From: Gemmatimonadaceae bacterium | GTDB lineage: Bacteria; Gemmatimonadota; Gemmatimonadetes; Gemmatimonadales; Gemmatimonadaceae | Assembly: GCA_017881585.1 (NCBI GenBank) | Contig: JADGQS010000015.1 | Coordinates: forward strand, 1 to 37,918 | DNA length: 37,918 nucleotides | Direction of reading: 5' to 3' | Translations under genes and position numbers: made by a program | Notes under the pieces: model-generated | Databases searched by the model: none | The model's input: only the letters and a program-made list of their open reading frames with translations | What the model was told of the DNA's origin: nothing | Shown here: positions 15,610 through 23,889 of the stretch, one piece after another | How positions within the stretch are numbered: position 1 is the stretch's first letter | Layout of the letters: every line of letters starts with the position of its first letter

Positions 15610-17190
15610 CTACCGCCGCGTGAACACGTATTGCGCGCTGCCGTCGAGCATCACCGAGGCGACATTCCCGGCCGGATCGAGCGCGAACGTGAGTGCATTG
15701 CTCCCGCCGCGGCCGTCGCCCAGTCTCACCCGGAAGGTGTCGTAGTTCCAGTGTTCGAGCAGCCCGGTGTTGTCGGCGCCGGTGCCGAGCGTCATCCGCA
15801 GCGCGCCGTTGTCCATCTTCAGCACCAGGTCGCCCCACGCCGGATGCGTGTAGGTGCCGGCGTACTTCTCGAGCGCGAGCGACGGATGCGTTCCCGTCAC
15901 GCGCAGCGCGTCCTGCGCCGCACGCGCGGTCTGCGCGCGCTTCTCGGCGTCGCCGTAGAGTGTGAGAAACTCCGCGCTCCAGTCGCGCGCGGGCTGACCG
16001 TTGGTTCCCGCGAAGAGATCGAACGCCTTGTACATGAGCGCGTGCCGGAACTCGGCGTGGTCGATATTTCCGAAGACGTACACGCCCACGCGCTCGTCGG
16101 GCATGAGCCCGATGATCGCCGTGCGGCCGGCGAGGCTGCCCGTGTGGTACGCCACGAAGCGGCCGCGGAAATCCTCCTCGAAAAAGCCGAGTCCGTACGT
16201 CTCCCAGTGCGGCTTGATGATCCGTGACGTGGGATAGAAGCCGTTCGGCGGACCGACCACCTGCGGCTTGAACAGTTCGTGAAAGTTGCGCTCGCTCACG
16301 AGCCGCGTGCCGCTCACGCGGCCGCTGTCGAGGAGGAAGCGCATCCACTTCGCCATATCGCTCGCCGTGGACCAGATCGCTCCTGCGGACTCGATCGGAT
16401 CTGCCGGTTCATCGTCGATGACGCGAACCGTGTCGCGGATCCTGAAATGCGGCGAGGAAACGTTCGCATCGTGCGCCGCGCGCATGATGCCGAGCGTGGG
16501 ATACGATCGGGTCATGCCAAGCGGCTGGAAGATCCGCGTCCGGATGAAGTCCTCCCACGAGATCCCCGACGCCCGCGCGACCACCTCGCCCGCGGCGCCG
16601 TACATGACGTTCTGATAGACGAACCCGTTGCGCATCGAATAGGCCGGCGTGAGGAACCGCACACGGCGCAGGATTTCGTCGCGCGACAGGTCGCCGCGCG
16701 TCCAGAGCAGGTCGGCGCCGCCGAGCCCGGTGTTGTGCGTGAGCAGGTCCTTCACGGTCAGCTCGCGCGACTGGAGAACGTCGGGGAACTCGAGCTGCGG
16801 AAGCCATTTCGTGACGGGGTCGTTCCACGCGAGCTTGTGCTCGTCGACGAGCATAGCGATGGCCATCGCGGTGAACGCCTTGGTGGTGGACATGATGCCG
16901 AAGAGCGTCTGGTCGTCCACCGCGCCGGCGCCGGCGAGCGTGCGCACGCCGTATCCGCGCGCGAAGATCACGCTGTCGTTCTTCACGATCGAGACCGAGA
17001 GGCCGGGAATGCCCCAGTCCTTCACGCCCTTCGCGACGAACGCGTCGAGCTCGTTGATCTGCGACGCGCGTTCCAGCGCGGCCTTTTGCGCGGCGGCTCG
17101 CGACGGCTGCGCGGAGGCGGGAACCGCGAACGAAAACGCGGCCGCCGCGATCAGCAGCGCGCGCGACGGGCGGAGAAGGGGACGGTGCAT
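15610..17190 (-). CDS. secreted serine beta-lactamase-like hydrolase (class C/penicillin-binding fold, S12)
   Basis: A 526-residue protein with a Sec signal peptide (to about residue 27, ASA/Q). The beta-lactamase/transpeptidase domain carries the S-x-x-K motif STTK with Ser101 and Lys104, Y-x-N as Tyr192-Gln-Asn194, and HTGSLAGR as the third motif. A separate C-terminal lipocalin-like domain of about 100 residues begins near residue 415, as in many PF00144 plus DUF3471-type esterases or peptidases. The ATG at 17190 is preceded by GGAGG at six bases; the ATG at 17211 is not. By family it could be an esterase, D-aminopeptidase or related hydrolase; resistance function cannot be claimed. It ends five bases from the convergent SET gene. 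Confidence 0.92.
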   Translation of the reverse strand: MHRPLLRPSRALLIAAAAFSFAVPASAQPSRAAAQKAALERASQINELDAFVAKGVKDWGIPGLSVSIVKNDSVIFARGYGVRTLAGAGAVDDQTLFGIMSTTKAFTAMAIAMLVDEHKLAWNDPVTKWLPQLEFPDVLQSRELTVKDLLTHNTGLGGADLLWTRGDLSRDEILRRVRFLTPAYSMRNGFVYQNVMYGAAGEVVARASGISWEDFIRTRIFQPLGMTRSYPTLGIMRAAHDANVSSPHFRIRDTVRVIDDEPADPIESAGAIWSTASDMAKWMRFLLDSGRVSGTRLVSERNFHELFKPQVVGPPNGFYPTSRIIKPHWETYGLGFFEEDFRGRFVAYHTGSLAGRTAIIGLMPDERVGVYVFGNIDHAEFRHALMYKAFDLFAGTNGQPARDWSAEFLTLYGDAEKRAQTARAAQDALRVTGTHPSLALEKYAGTYTHPAWGDLVLKMDNGALRMTLGTGADNTGLLEHWNYDTFRVRLGDGRGGSNALTFALDPAGNVASVMLDGSAQYVFTRR

Positions 17191-17218
17191 CACGAACCTC
17201 CGTGTATTCAACTGATTA

Positions 17219-17243
17219 GACGGCAGACGGCAGACGGCAGACG
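17219..17243. repeat. GACGGCA tandem repeat
   Basis: Three to four copies of the seven-base unit gacggca lie in tandem between the hydrolase gene and the symporter fragment. Related short GAC-rich tandem arrays sit at 7172-7384 and 20206-20270. This copy lies next to the truncated gene. Confidence 0.75.
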
Positions 17244-17247
17244 AACA

Positions 17248-17601
17248 CTAGGCGGCGCGGGCGCCGTCGATCATGTCGCGCAGGCTGCCGTCGTAGCCGG
17301 CGACCGCCTTTTCGTCGGACGTGAAGAGCGACACGAGGATCCCGATGAGGAAAGAGCCGGGAATGGTCAGCACTGCGGGGTTCTTCAGGGGGAACCACGC
17401 AGAGGTGTGCTTCAGGATGTCCACCTGGATGACCGGTGAGAGCCAGATGAGCAGCAGCGTTCCGACGGTGCCTGCGACCATGCTCGCGACGGCGCCTTGC
17501 GTGGTGCAGCGCCGCCAGAAGATCGAGAGCACCAGGGCGGGGAAGTTCGCGCTCGCCGCGCGCCACCTGGCCGCCGCCAGCGTGTGGTGAGTCGATGTCA
17601 T
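17248..17601 (-). pseudogene. sodium:solute symporter fragment (ActP-like C-terminus), 5'-truncated
   Basis: The 117-residue ORF reads ASANFPALVLSIFWRRCTTQ, then a hydrophobic helix and a final region with WFPLKNPAVLTIPGSF. This resembles the last quarter of ActP-type cation/acetate symporters, which normally have about 550 residues and 13 helices. Only about two or three helices remain. Upstream, just 34 bases separate it from the end of the PPIase gene, so the missing 430 residues are not present elsewhere in the window. The 19 residues before the homology look unrelated. I read it as a deletion remnant; an expressed membrane micro-protein is possible but less likely. Confidence 0.75.
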
Positions 17602-17635
17602 GTAGGGCGCCGCTCCGGCTCCAAGGCGGTGAAGG

Positions 17636-18379
17636 CTACTTGTTCTTCTTCCACTCCTGTGCGATGCGTGCGGTCACGATGAAATCGAGCTTCGGAAAAT
17701 CTTTCTTGAGATACGCGTTTCCCTCCATGCCGAGCCTTCCCTGTGCCGGTCCGCGCCCTCCGCCCTCGTTTCCCTCGCCGTAGCCGCTGTACAGCGAGTC
17801 CACGACGTTCATGCCGTTGCTGACCTCGCCGATCGGAGAGAATCCCGTTTTATCGAGCTGCGCGTTGTTGCCGAAGTTGATGAACAGCTGCGTCGTGCGC
17901 GTGTTGGGTCCGGCGGTGGCGAAGGTGAGCCTTCCGCGCGTGTTGCTCTGCGTGACGGGATCGTCGGTGAGGTGCAGGTCGCGCCATACTCGTGAGACGG
18001 TGGTGTCGCCCGAAACGCCGAACTGCGCCATGAATCCGTCGAGCACGCGAAAGAAACGGGCGCCGTCGAAGAAGCCGTTCGACACGAGATAGTACAGCCG
18101 GTCGGACCCTTTCGGCGCCCATTTGCGGTGTACGATCATGTCGAAATCACCGCGCGACGTCACCGTATGGACGATGAAGCTGTCGGGACCTGCCGCCGCG
18201 AGCGTCGCCGCATCAGGATGCAGGATCGCCGCAGTCGGCGGCGCCGGAACCGCGGCTGCGGCGGCCGCCCAGGCCTTCTCCGCCGGAGTCTCGGGTGCCT
18301 TCGCCGGCGGCGGCGCTTTCTCACACGCAGCAATGAGCGCCGCGAGGGCGATCAGCGAAGATTTCGTCGAACGTTTCAT
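17636..18379 (-). CDS. cyclophilin-type peptidyl-prolyl isomerase, predicted lipoprotein
   Basis: A 247-residue protein. The N-terminus has a lipoprotein signal with lipobox ALIAAC (Cys about residue 19), then an Ala/Pro-rich linker. The cyclophilin domain follows: FFDGARFFRVLDGFMAQFG contains the catalytic Arg and the FMxQ element. The active-site segment TRTTQLFINFGNN stands in place of the usual GSQFFI, and GFSPIGEVSNGMNVVDSLY is the standard end of the fold. By family it catalyses cis-trans isomerisation of prolyl bonds, here probably anchored in the periplasm. It starts inside the stop of the upstream M28 peptidase (ATGA overlap at 18376-18379), so the two are translationally coupled. 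Confidence 0.92.
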   Translation of the reverse strand: MKRSTKSSLIALAALIAACEKAPPPAKAPETPAEKAWAAAAAAVPAPPTAAILHPDAATLAAAGPDSFIVHTVTSRGDFDMIVHRKWAPKGSDRLYYLVSNGFFDGARFFRVLDGFMAQFGVSGDTTVSRVWRDLHLTDDPVTQSNTRGRLTFATAGPNTRTTQLFINFGNNAQLDKTGFSPIGEVSNGMNVVDSLYSGYGEGNEGGGRGPAQGRLGMEGNAYLKKDFPKLDFIVTARIAQEWKKNK

Positions 18380-20184
18380 GGCTGTCGATTGGTTGGAGAT
18401 TTGAGATTCGCGATCGCCTTCAGTGTCGCATCATCCACGCGCTTCACCGACGCCGCGATCGCCGCCTTGGTGACGTCACTCGACCCGCCCACCTCGATAT
18501 CGTCCGCCGTCCTGAGTGCCTCGCGGTACCACGCGCCCCATACCTCGAGAATGTGCGACTCGAACGCCGCACTGCCACCACGCGCGAGCGTGTCGGCGGA
18601 AAGTTTGCGCTCGGTCTCGAGTCGCGCGAGGGCCGCGCGCTCGAGTTCCGTTACAATCGCCCTTGCGGTGGCGCCGTCGGCACTCGCCATCGTCAGGCCG
18701 CTCGCGAGCGCCGCGATCCCCGCATTCTTCATCTCGCCCGCCGAGACCATCTCCTTGCGATCGCCGTCCGTGTGATAGAACACGTCGGTGAAATGCCAGA
18801 GGAGCAATCCCGGCTTCCTGGCATTGAGGAACGGCGTGTGATCGCTCCCGCCCTCGAACGGATTCGTCTTCACGACCCATCCCGTGCCTTTCGCCTGGTC
18901 GAGGCAGCGCTGCAGCACGTAGTCGTTGAAATAGTGCGGCGTCATGCGGTCTTCCTTCAATACGGACCCGCCCCACTCGGTGTGATGATCCTCGCCGCGC
19001 GTCCAGATCGCCGACGGGTCCGGCATCTTCTCGATGAGAAAAGTGCCGCCGGTCTTCTGCGTATCCTCGCCGACCATGTCGAGGCTCATCCCCCAGCGGA
19101 TGCCCCTGGCGCGCACCGTGTCCTCTTTGATGAACCGGTCGGTCTCGGTGATTTCCTGGCCCCACAGGAACGTGAGCGTGCGTTTCGGATCTTCCTTCCC
19201 CGTCCGCACGAGATCCGCGGCGACGCGCGCCATTTCCTGGAGCGTACCGACGCCGCTGGCATTGTCGTTCGCGCCCGGCTCCTGCACGTGCGCGCTCCAC
19301 ACCCAGCGCTCATCGGGTTTCGCGCTTCCGCGAATCTCGGCGACGATGGCGAGTTCCACGGCGGGCTGCGTGAAGCGCGACTTGGTCATGACGTGAAGCA
19401 TGACCGGGCCCGACGCGAGCGCGTTCGTCAACTGCACGCGCGCGGCGAACGAGATCGGCATTCCCCAGCTTCGGCTCGAGCTGTCGTACGCGATGCTGGT
19501 GAACTGGATCGACGTGCGGTAGCGCTCGGGCTGTGTGTATTTCGGCATCGAGTACGCGAGCACGCCGATCGCGCCGCGTTGCTGCACCGCGAGCGTGAAG
19601 AGCTGTCCGAGCCGCCCGTCGGCCAGCACGATCTTCCCCTTCACGTGCGCGGAGTCGAGCGCGGCGGCCGTCACGGCGGCGACGCGCACCAGCTCGGCGT
19701 TCACGCCGCCGTCGGGAGTGGAGAACGAGTTGGTCGCGAGCATGTTGCGGTTCGTCGCGAAGGAAAGCACCGGAGTCCGTACGTCACTGGCGCCCCGGGC
19801 GCCCCCGGCTCCGCCGGCGCCGACGATCGCGACCGAGGCATCGACCGGCTCCCACGCGGGGCGCGACATCGGATAGCGCTCGATGCGATACGTGAGCCGG
19901 TCGGAAGTTTTCGCCGCCGACCGCTCGACGTATCCCGCCGCCGCGAGTTTGGCCGCGACATGCATGATGCTCGAGTCGAATCCCGCGTTTCCCGGCCATC
20001 GCACGTACCGGTCGAGAAACGCGACGGTTTCCATCGCGTGCGACGGGTCGAAGCGCGGCCGCACGAGCGCAAAATGCGCATCGGCTGGGCCGGTCTGCGC
20101 CGAGAGCGCAGTGCCGGCCGCTGCGAGCAGCGCCGCGACCAGCGTGCAATTGCGGCGCCTCCACGCGATTCCGTCCACCGTCAT
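18376..20184 (-). CDS. secreted M28 family metallopeptidase with PA insert
   Basis: A 602-residue protein from the ATG at 20184. After a signal peptide (about residues 8-30, ending ALSA/Q) there is a PA-type domain (KGKIVLADGRLGQLF region). The M28 core shows expected metal and catalytic residues: AHVQEPGANDNASG with His299 and Asp307, WGQEITETD with the Glu pair from 344, an Asp in SLDMVGED, and His in GGSDHTPF. These ligands fit a two-zinc aminopeptidase or carboxypeptidase, exported to the periplasm or beyond. The segment after residue 500 is helical and of unknown role. An alternative ATG at 20205 lies in the neighbouring tandem repeat and would add seven residues before the signal peptide. 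Confidence 0.92.
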   Translation of the reverse strand: MTVDGIAWRRRNCTLVAALLAAAGTALSAQTGPADAHFALVRPRFDPSHAMETVAFLDRYVRWPGNAGFDSSIMHVAAKLAAAGYVERSAAKTSDRLTYRIERYPMSRPAWEPVDASVAIVGAGGAGGARGASDVRTPVLSFATNRNMLATNSFSTPDGGVNAELVRVAAVTAAALDSAHVKGKIVLADGRLGQLFTLAVQQRGAIGVLAYSMPKYTQPERYRTSIQFTSIAYDSSSRSWGMPISFAARVQLTNALASGPVMLHVMTKSRFTQPAVELAIVAEIRGSAKPDERWVWSAHVQEPGANDNASGVGTLQEMARVAADLVRTGKEDPKRTLTFLWGQEITETDRFIKEDTVRARGIRWGMSLDMVGEDTQKTGGTFLIEKMPDPSAIWTRGEDHHTEWGGSVLKEDRMTPHYFNDYVLQRCLDQAKGTGWVVKTNPFEGGSDHTPFLNARKPGLLLWHFTDVFYHTDGDRKEMVSAGEMKNAGIAALASGLTMASADGATARAIVTELERAALARLETERKLSADTLARGGSAAFESHILEVWGAWYREALRTADDIEVGGSSDVTKAAIAASVKRVDDATLKAIANLKSPTNRQP

Positions 20185-20275
20185 CTGTCGTCTGTCATCT
20201 GTCATCTGTCGTCGGTCCTCTGTCGTCGGTCCTCTGTCGTCGGTCCTCTGTCGTCGGTCCTCTGTCGTCCGCCGT
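20185..20275. repeat. 14-bp tandem repeat upstream of the M28 gene
   Basis: Four perfect copies of ctgtcgtcggtcct run from 20206 to 20261, with a partial fifth copy to 20270. Shorter related units (tgtcatc, tgtcgtc) extend to 20185. The array fills the gap between two genes and reaches into possible start codons of the M28 peptidase, so copy number could affect its expression. Confidence 0.9.
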
Positions 20276-20809
20276 CTAGTAGATGTGGTCGTCGCGAATG
20301 AGAATCACCGCTGCGCGCCGCGAAACCGACCCGTTGCGGTAATCGAAGGGCACGTCGATCTCCCTTCCCTTGAACGTGCCGGTGAGAATCCGGAGGCCGT
20401 TGCCGCCGCGCTTTGGATCGGGTACGAATCGCAGTTCCGTGCCGACCACCGCCCACGTTCCGTACACGATCATCTTCTGCAACGGATCCTGGCCGAACCG
20501 TGCGCCCTTCGCTGCGAGCGTCTGGCGGTACTTCAGCGCCGCGCGAAACTCGTGGTTCGCCCGGATGCCGAGTATCAGCTCGCCGAACTCGATCAGGTAC
20601 TGCACGCCTTTGTCGTCGCTGACGCGGTCGGTCACCGGGAGCGGCTTTCCGTTGAGACGCTGCGACACGTACGACGCCGCTGCCGGCTCGGCCGCGCGTG
20701 CCGGCGGCGCTGCGGGCGGCGCTGCGGGCACCTGGGCGAATGCGGCGCCGGCGATCAGCGACGCAATCGCCGCGCGGGCCATCGCGCGAAGCGGGGAAGT
20801 GGATGTCAT
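20276..20809 (-). CDS. secreted protein of unknown function
   Basis: A 177-residue protein from the ATG at 20809. A Sec signal peptide (about residues 4-25, ending AFA/Q) and an Ala/Pro-rich linker come first. The mature region of about 120 residues has alternating strands and ends with RRAAVILIRDDHIY. I do not recognise the family; the pattern suggests a small beta-rich periplasmic domain (for example TGTFKGREIDVPFDYRNG). A TTG start at 20839 would place ten residues before the signal peptide. It lies between an AI-2E-type permease and the M28 peptidase, all on the same strand. Confidence 0.7.
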   Translation of the reverse strand: MTSTSPLRAMARAAIASLIAGAAFAQVPAAPPAAPPARAAEPAAASYVSQRLNGKPLPVTDRVSDDKGVQYLIEFGELILGIRANHEFRAALKYRQTLAAKGARFGQDPLQKMIVYGTWAVVGTELRFVPDPKRGGNGLRILTGTFKGREIDVPFDYRNGSVSRRAAVILIRDDHIY

Positions 20810-20855
20810 ATCAGGAAGGAAAGTACGAGCGGGTCCCAACGACGCGCCACCATAC

Positions 20856-21950
20856 TCAGTTCCCGAGCAGCTCGCCGAAATGGACCAGCCCCGGGATGTG
20901 ATCGCACGCGATCTTCACGACCGCCGTGAGCGGCACGGCGAGCACGGCACCCGGAACTCCCCAGATCCAGGCGAAGAACAGCAAGCCGAGGAAGATCGCG
21001 ACCGTGTTCACCGGGAGCCGCCGGCCCAGCAGCATCGGCGTGACGAGGTTGTTCTCCGTGAGGTGAATCGCGACGAAGCAGGCCGGCGCGACCAGCGCGC
21101 GCGTGAGATCGTCGAAGCTCGCGAACGAGGTGAACGTGATGATGGTCGCGGTCGTGATCGGTCCGAGATACGGTACGAAGTTGAGCACGGCCGCCACGCC
21201 GCCCCAGAGAATCGGGTTCGGCACTCCGACCGCCCAGAGTGCGAGCGCCGTGGCGATTCCGACGCCGGTGTTGATCATCGTCGCGGTCGCCAGAAACTTC
21301 GACGTGGCGATCTCGATTTCGCTCAGGATGGTCTCGAAGTGGGCCACGTCGCGCCGGCCCGGAAGAACCTGCGCGAGCTTGCGCCGGAACAGCGGTCCGC
21401 TCGCCAGCAGAAAATACGTGAGAAAGATGACGCTGAGCGCGGCGGGCACCGCGGCCAGGGTCTCGAACCCCACGCGTTCGAAAAGACCCGGCCCCTGAAG
21501 CTGAACCTGTGCCGGAGGCTTTACGCCGGGCGGCGTCGCAGGCGCGGTCACCGTGGCCATGCGGTCGGCCGACTGCTGGAGCGCGACCATCGGTTTGAAG
21601 ACCAGGCGGATCTTCGATGCGACCTTTTCGACGGTCGCCGGCGCCGACGATACCCAGTCGACGGCTGGCGAAAAGAGCAGCGTACCCGCGCCCGCCGCGA
21701 CACCGAGCGCGCCGAACACCACGATTGCCGCGCCCCACCGTTCGGGGATCTTCCGCTGCCGCAGCCAGCGCACGGGCGTGCTCAACAGCAGGGAAAGCAG
21801 GACCGCGATGATGACGGGGAGCACCACCGGGCGTCCGATCTTCAGCGCCGTGATGCTCATCACGACGATGATCACGATCGCCGCGGACCTCACGGCGTCG
21901 CTGTCGCTTGCCTGCTTGGGTGCGCCTTTCGCTTCGTCGGCCGTTGCCAT
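20856..21950 (-). CDS. AI-2E family transporter (PerM/YdiK-like)
   Basis: A 364-residue polytopic protein with about eight helices. There is an N-terminal pair (SAAIVIIVVMSITALKIG and PVVLPVIIAVLLSLLLSTPV), a hydrophilic segment of about 70 residues, and a C-terminal group with the family's typical VLNFVPYLGPI and LTENNLVTPMLLGRRLPVN motifs. By family it is a UPF0118-type exporter of small molecules or a Na+/H+ antiporter-like protein; autoinducer transport is shown for only few members. Downstream on the same strand are a secreted protein and the peptidase gene. Confidence 0.92.
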   Translation of the reverse strand: MATADEAKGAPKQASDSDAVRSAAIVIIVVMSITALKIGRPVVLPVIIAVLLSLLLSTPVRWLRQRKIPERWGAAIVVFGALGVAAGAGTLLFSPAVDWVSSAPATVEKVASKIRLVFKPMVALQQSADRMATVTAPATPPGVKPPAQVQLQGPGLFERVGFETLAAVPAALSVIFLTYFLLASGPLFRRKLAQVLPGRRDVAHFETILSEIEIATSKFLATATMINTGVGIATALALWAVGVPNPILWGGVAAVLNFVPYLGPITTATIITFTSFASFDDLTRALVAPACFVAIHLTENNLVTPMLLGRRLPVNTVAIFLGLLFFAWIWGVPGAVLAVPLTAVVKIACDHIPGLVHFGELLGN

Positions 21951-22057
21951 GACCCGGTTCCTGTCGAGGGTACGCGAACCGTCGGGCCGCGGCTTGAATA
22001 GTACTACATCGAGACCGTGTTTCGAGAGGAATAGTCCGGCATCGCGACTACTGGAAG

Positions 22058-22085
22058 TTGCGACGATTCGTTGACGCGTTAACGT
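22058..22085 (+). promoter_or_regulatory. possible promoter (TTGCGA / 16 bp / TAACGT)
   Basis: A -35-like TTGCGA (22058-22063) and -10-like TAACGT (22080-22085) are spaced by 16 bases, 36 bases before the next start codon. The -10 lies in a small palindromic cgttaacg. Support is by eye only. Confidence 0.25.
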
Positions 22086-22121
22086 TAGCCGGAGCCAACT
22101 CCTTCCTCGAGAGGATTCACC

Positions 22122-22826
22122 ATGCGTCGTGTATCACAGTTCGCGTTTGCGGTAGCTGCGGGTTCGCTCGTCGCGGTCAGTTCGGCGCAGGGTCAGCAGG
22201 ACCAGTCGAAGTCGGTCGCGGGCGGCGGAATCTCCGTCCCCGGGTGGATGGGGCAGGTGGACGCTGCCGACGCCAAGGGCGGCAAGTCGGCCAACGATTC
22301 GAAGTTCACGAAGGAAGGCAACAACCTTCACATCACTACGGGCCCGGCGACGACGTACTGGAATCCGGCCAACAAGGCGAGCGGCAACTACACGGTGAAG
22401 GCGACGTTCACCGAGCCGAAGTTCCAGAACCTCAACACCCACCCGCATCCGTACGGCATCGTGATTGCGGGGAACGACTTGGGGGGCGACCAGGCCACCT
22501 ACCTGTATTGCGCCGTCAATGGCAACGGGTCGTTCATCGTCCGCGGAATGGGTCCCGCCGCATTCCAGATGAATGGCGGACGCGGTGAAGCGAACGCCGC
22601 CGTGCACAAGGCGGCCGCGGTCGGCGAAACGGTGACGAACGAGGTCGCGCTTTCCGTGAAGGGCGACAAGGTCGAGTGCGCGATGAACGGCACGGTCGTC
22701 GCGAGCTATGCGAAGGCCGACCTGGTCGTGGCCGGCAAGCTGAAGTCCGCCGACGGCCTCTACGGACTTCGTTCCGCGCACAATACCGAAGTCACCGTCG
22801 CCGGCCTGACGATCACGAAGCCATAG
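22122..22826 (+). CDS. secreted DUF1080/LamG-like (concanavalin fold) protein
   Basis: A 234-residue protein with a Sec signal peptide (to about residue 23, SSA/Q). AGGATT lies just upstream of the ATG. The mature chain has the layout of one jelly-roll domain: NNLHITTGPATTYWNPANKA, YTVKATFTEPKF, HPYGIVIAGNDL, YLYCAVNGNGSFIVRG, then NEVALSVKGDKVECAMNGTV and a final YGLRSAHNTEVTVAGLTI. These phrases are common in the 3-keto-disaccharide hydrolase/DUF1080 and LamG-like families, where the fold usually binds carbohydrate. No catalytic residue is obvious, so binding only is possible. It precedes the hydroxyacid dehydrogenase by 22 bases. Confidence 0.85.
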   Translation: MRRVSQFAFAVAAGSLVAVSSAQGQQDQSKSVAGGGISVPGWMGQVDAADAKGGKSANDSKFTKEGNNLHITTGPATTYWNPANKASGNYTVKATFTEPKFQNLNTHPHPYGIVIAGNDLGGDQATYLYCAVNGNGSFIVRGMGPAAFQMNGGRGEANAAVHKAAAVGETVTNEVALSVKGDKVECAMNGTVVASYAKADLVVAGKLKSADGLYGLRSAHNTEVTVAGLTITKP

Positions 22827-22848
22827 AGTCCAGCCGGGAGGCAACAAG

Positions 22849-23889
22849 CTGAGCAAGGTTTTCGTCTCCCGGCGGATTCCCGCCGCCGGCATCGAGCTGC
22901 TCGAACGCGCCGGCGTGGAGGTGCGCGTCGGGCAGGAGCGCGAGGACGAGGGTGTCGCGCCCTCGGTGATGCTCGAGGGCGTGCGTTGGTGCGACGTCCT
23001 CCTTTCGCTGCTCACGGAACCCGTGGATCGCGCGCTGCTCGCGGCGAACCCCGCGCTCCGCGGCGTCGCGAACTGCGCGGTCGGCTTCAACAACATCGAC
23101 GTGGCCGGGGCCACCGCGCTCGGCCTCCCCGTGAGCAACACGCCCGACGTCCTCACCGACACGACCGCCGATCTCACGTGGGCGCTCCTGCTCGCAGCCG
23201 CGCGCAGGATCCCGGAGGCGCAGGAGTACATGAAGGCCGGCCGGTACAAGCTGTGGGGACCGAACCTCCTGCTTGGAGCCGACGTGAGTCCTGGCGGCAG
23301 TGGCCGCAGGAAAGTGCTCGGCGTGGTTGGCTTCGGACGCATCGGCGCGGCAGTCGCAAGGCGCGCCATCGGGTTCGACATGGACGTGATCGCGTACGAT
23401 CCGCACGCGCGAGCGCAGATCGACGCGAGCGGCATCGCGCGATGGGCCGAACTCGACGACCTGCTCGAGCGCAGCGACTTCGTGACGCTGCACCCGCTCC
23501 TCACGCGGGAGACGCATCACCTCATCAACGAGCGCACGCTCAAGCGCATGAAGCCGACCGCGATCCTCGTGAATGTCTCACGAGGGCCGGTGGTCGACGA
23601 AGCCGCGCTCGTGCGCGCCCTCCAAGAGCGGTGGATCGCAGGCGCGGCGCTCGACGTGTTCGAGCACGAGCCCGCGATGGCGGAGGGGCTGCGGGAGTGC
23701 GAGAACGCGGTGCTCGTCCCGCATATCGCGTCGGCGAGCGCCGACACGCGGGACAAGATGGCGACGATGGCGGCTGAGAACGCGCTCGCGCATCTGCATG
23801 GCAAACGGGCGCCGAACGCGGTGAACGCCGAGGTGTACTCGAGCGACGCGTACCGCGCGCGGATCTCGCGGTTCCCGACCGAGCGGTGA
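22849..23889 (+). CDS. D-2-hydroxyacid dehydrogenase (glyoxylate/hydroxypyruvate reductase type), CTG start
   Basis: A 346-residue NAD(P)H-dependent oxidoreductase if started at CTG 22849. The catalytic-domain start SKVFVSRRIPAAGIELLERA is only complete from this codon. GGGAGG (22836-22841) lies seven bases upstream, and no ATG, GTG or TTG occurs in frame between the preceding stop at 22807 and this point. A GTG at 22915 would remove 22 conserved residues. The nucleotide fold shows LGVVGFGRIGAAVARR; catalytic Arg245 (VSRGP), Glu272 (DVFEHEP) and His292 (PHIASAS) are present. AVGFNNIDVAGA and LPVSNTPDVLTD match glyoxylate reductases. It overlaps the next gene by four bases, and together they form a glyoxylate-to-phosphoglycerate pair. 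Confidence 0.9.
   Translation: MSKVFVSRRIPAAGIELLERAGVEVRVGQEREDEGVAPSVMLEGVRWCDVLLSLLTEPVDRALLAANPALRGVANCAVGFNNIDVAGATALGLPVSNTPDVLTDTTADLTWALLLAAARRIPEAQEYMKAGRYKLWGPNLLLGADVSPGGSGRRKVLGVVGFGRIGAAVARRAIGFDMDVIAYDPHARAQIDASGIARWAELDDLLERSDFVTLHPLLTRETHHLINERTLKRMKPTAILVNVSRGPVVDEAALVRALQERWIAGAALDVFEHEPAMAEGLRECENAVLVPHIASASADTRDKMATMAAENALAHLHGKRAPNAVNAEVYSSDAYRARISRFPTER

Noticed and set aside
15610-17190. Antibiotic-resistance beta-lactamase
   Set aside because: The SxxK/YxN/HTG set only places it in the S12 serine hydrolase group; the extra C-terminal domain points to an esterase or peptidase-like enzyme.
20206-20270. CRISPR-like or phage attachment repeats
   Set aside because: Simple 14-bp tandem array without spacers; no integrase or tRNA in the window.
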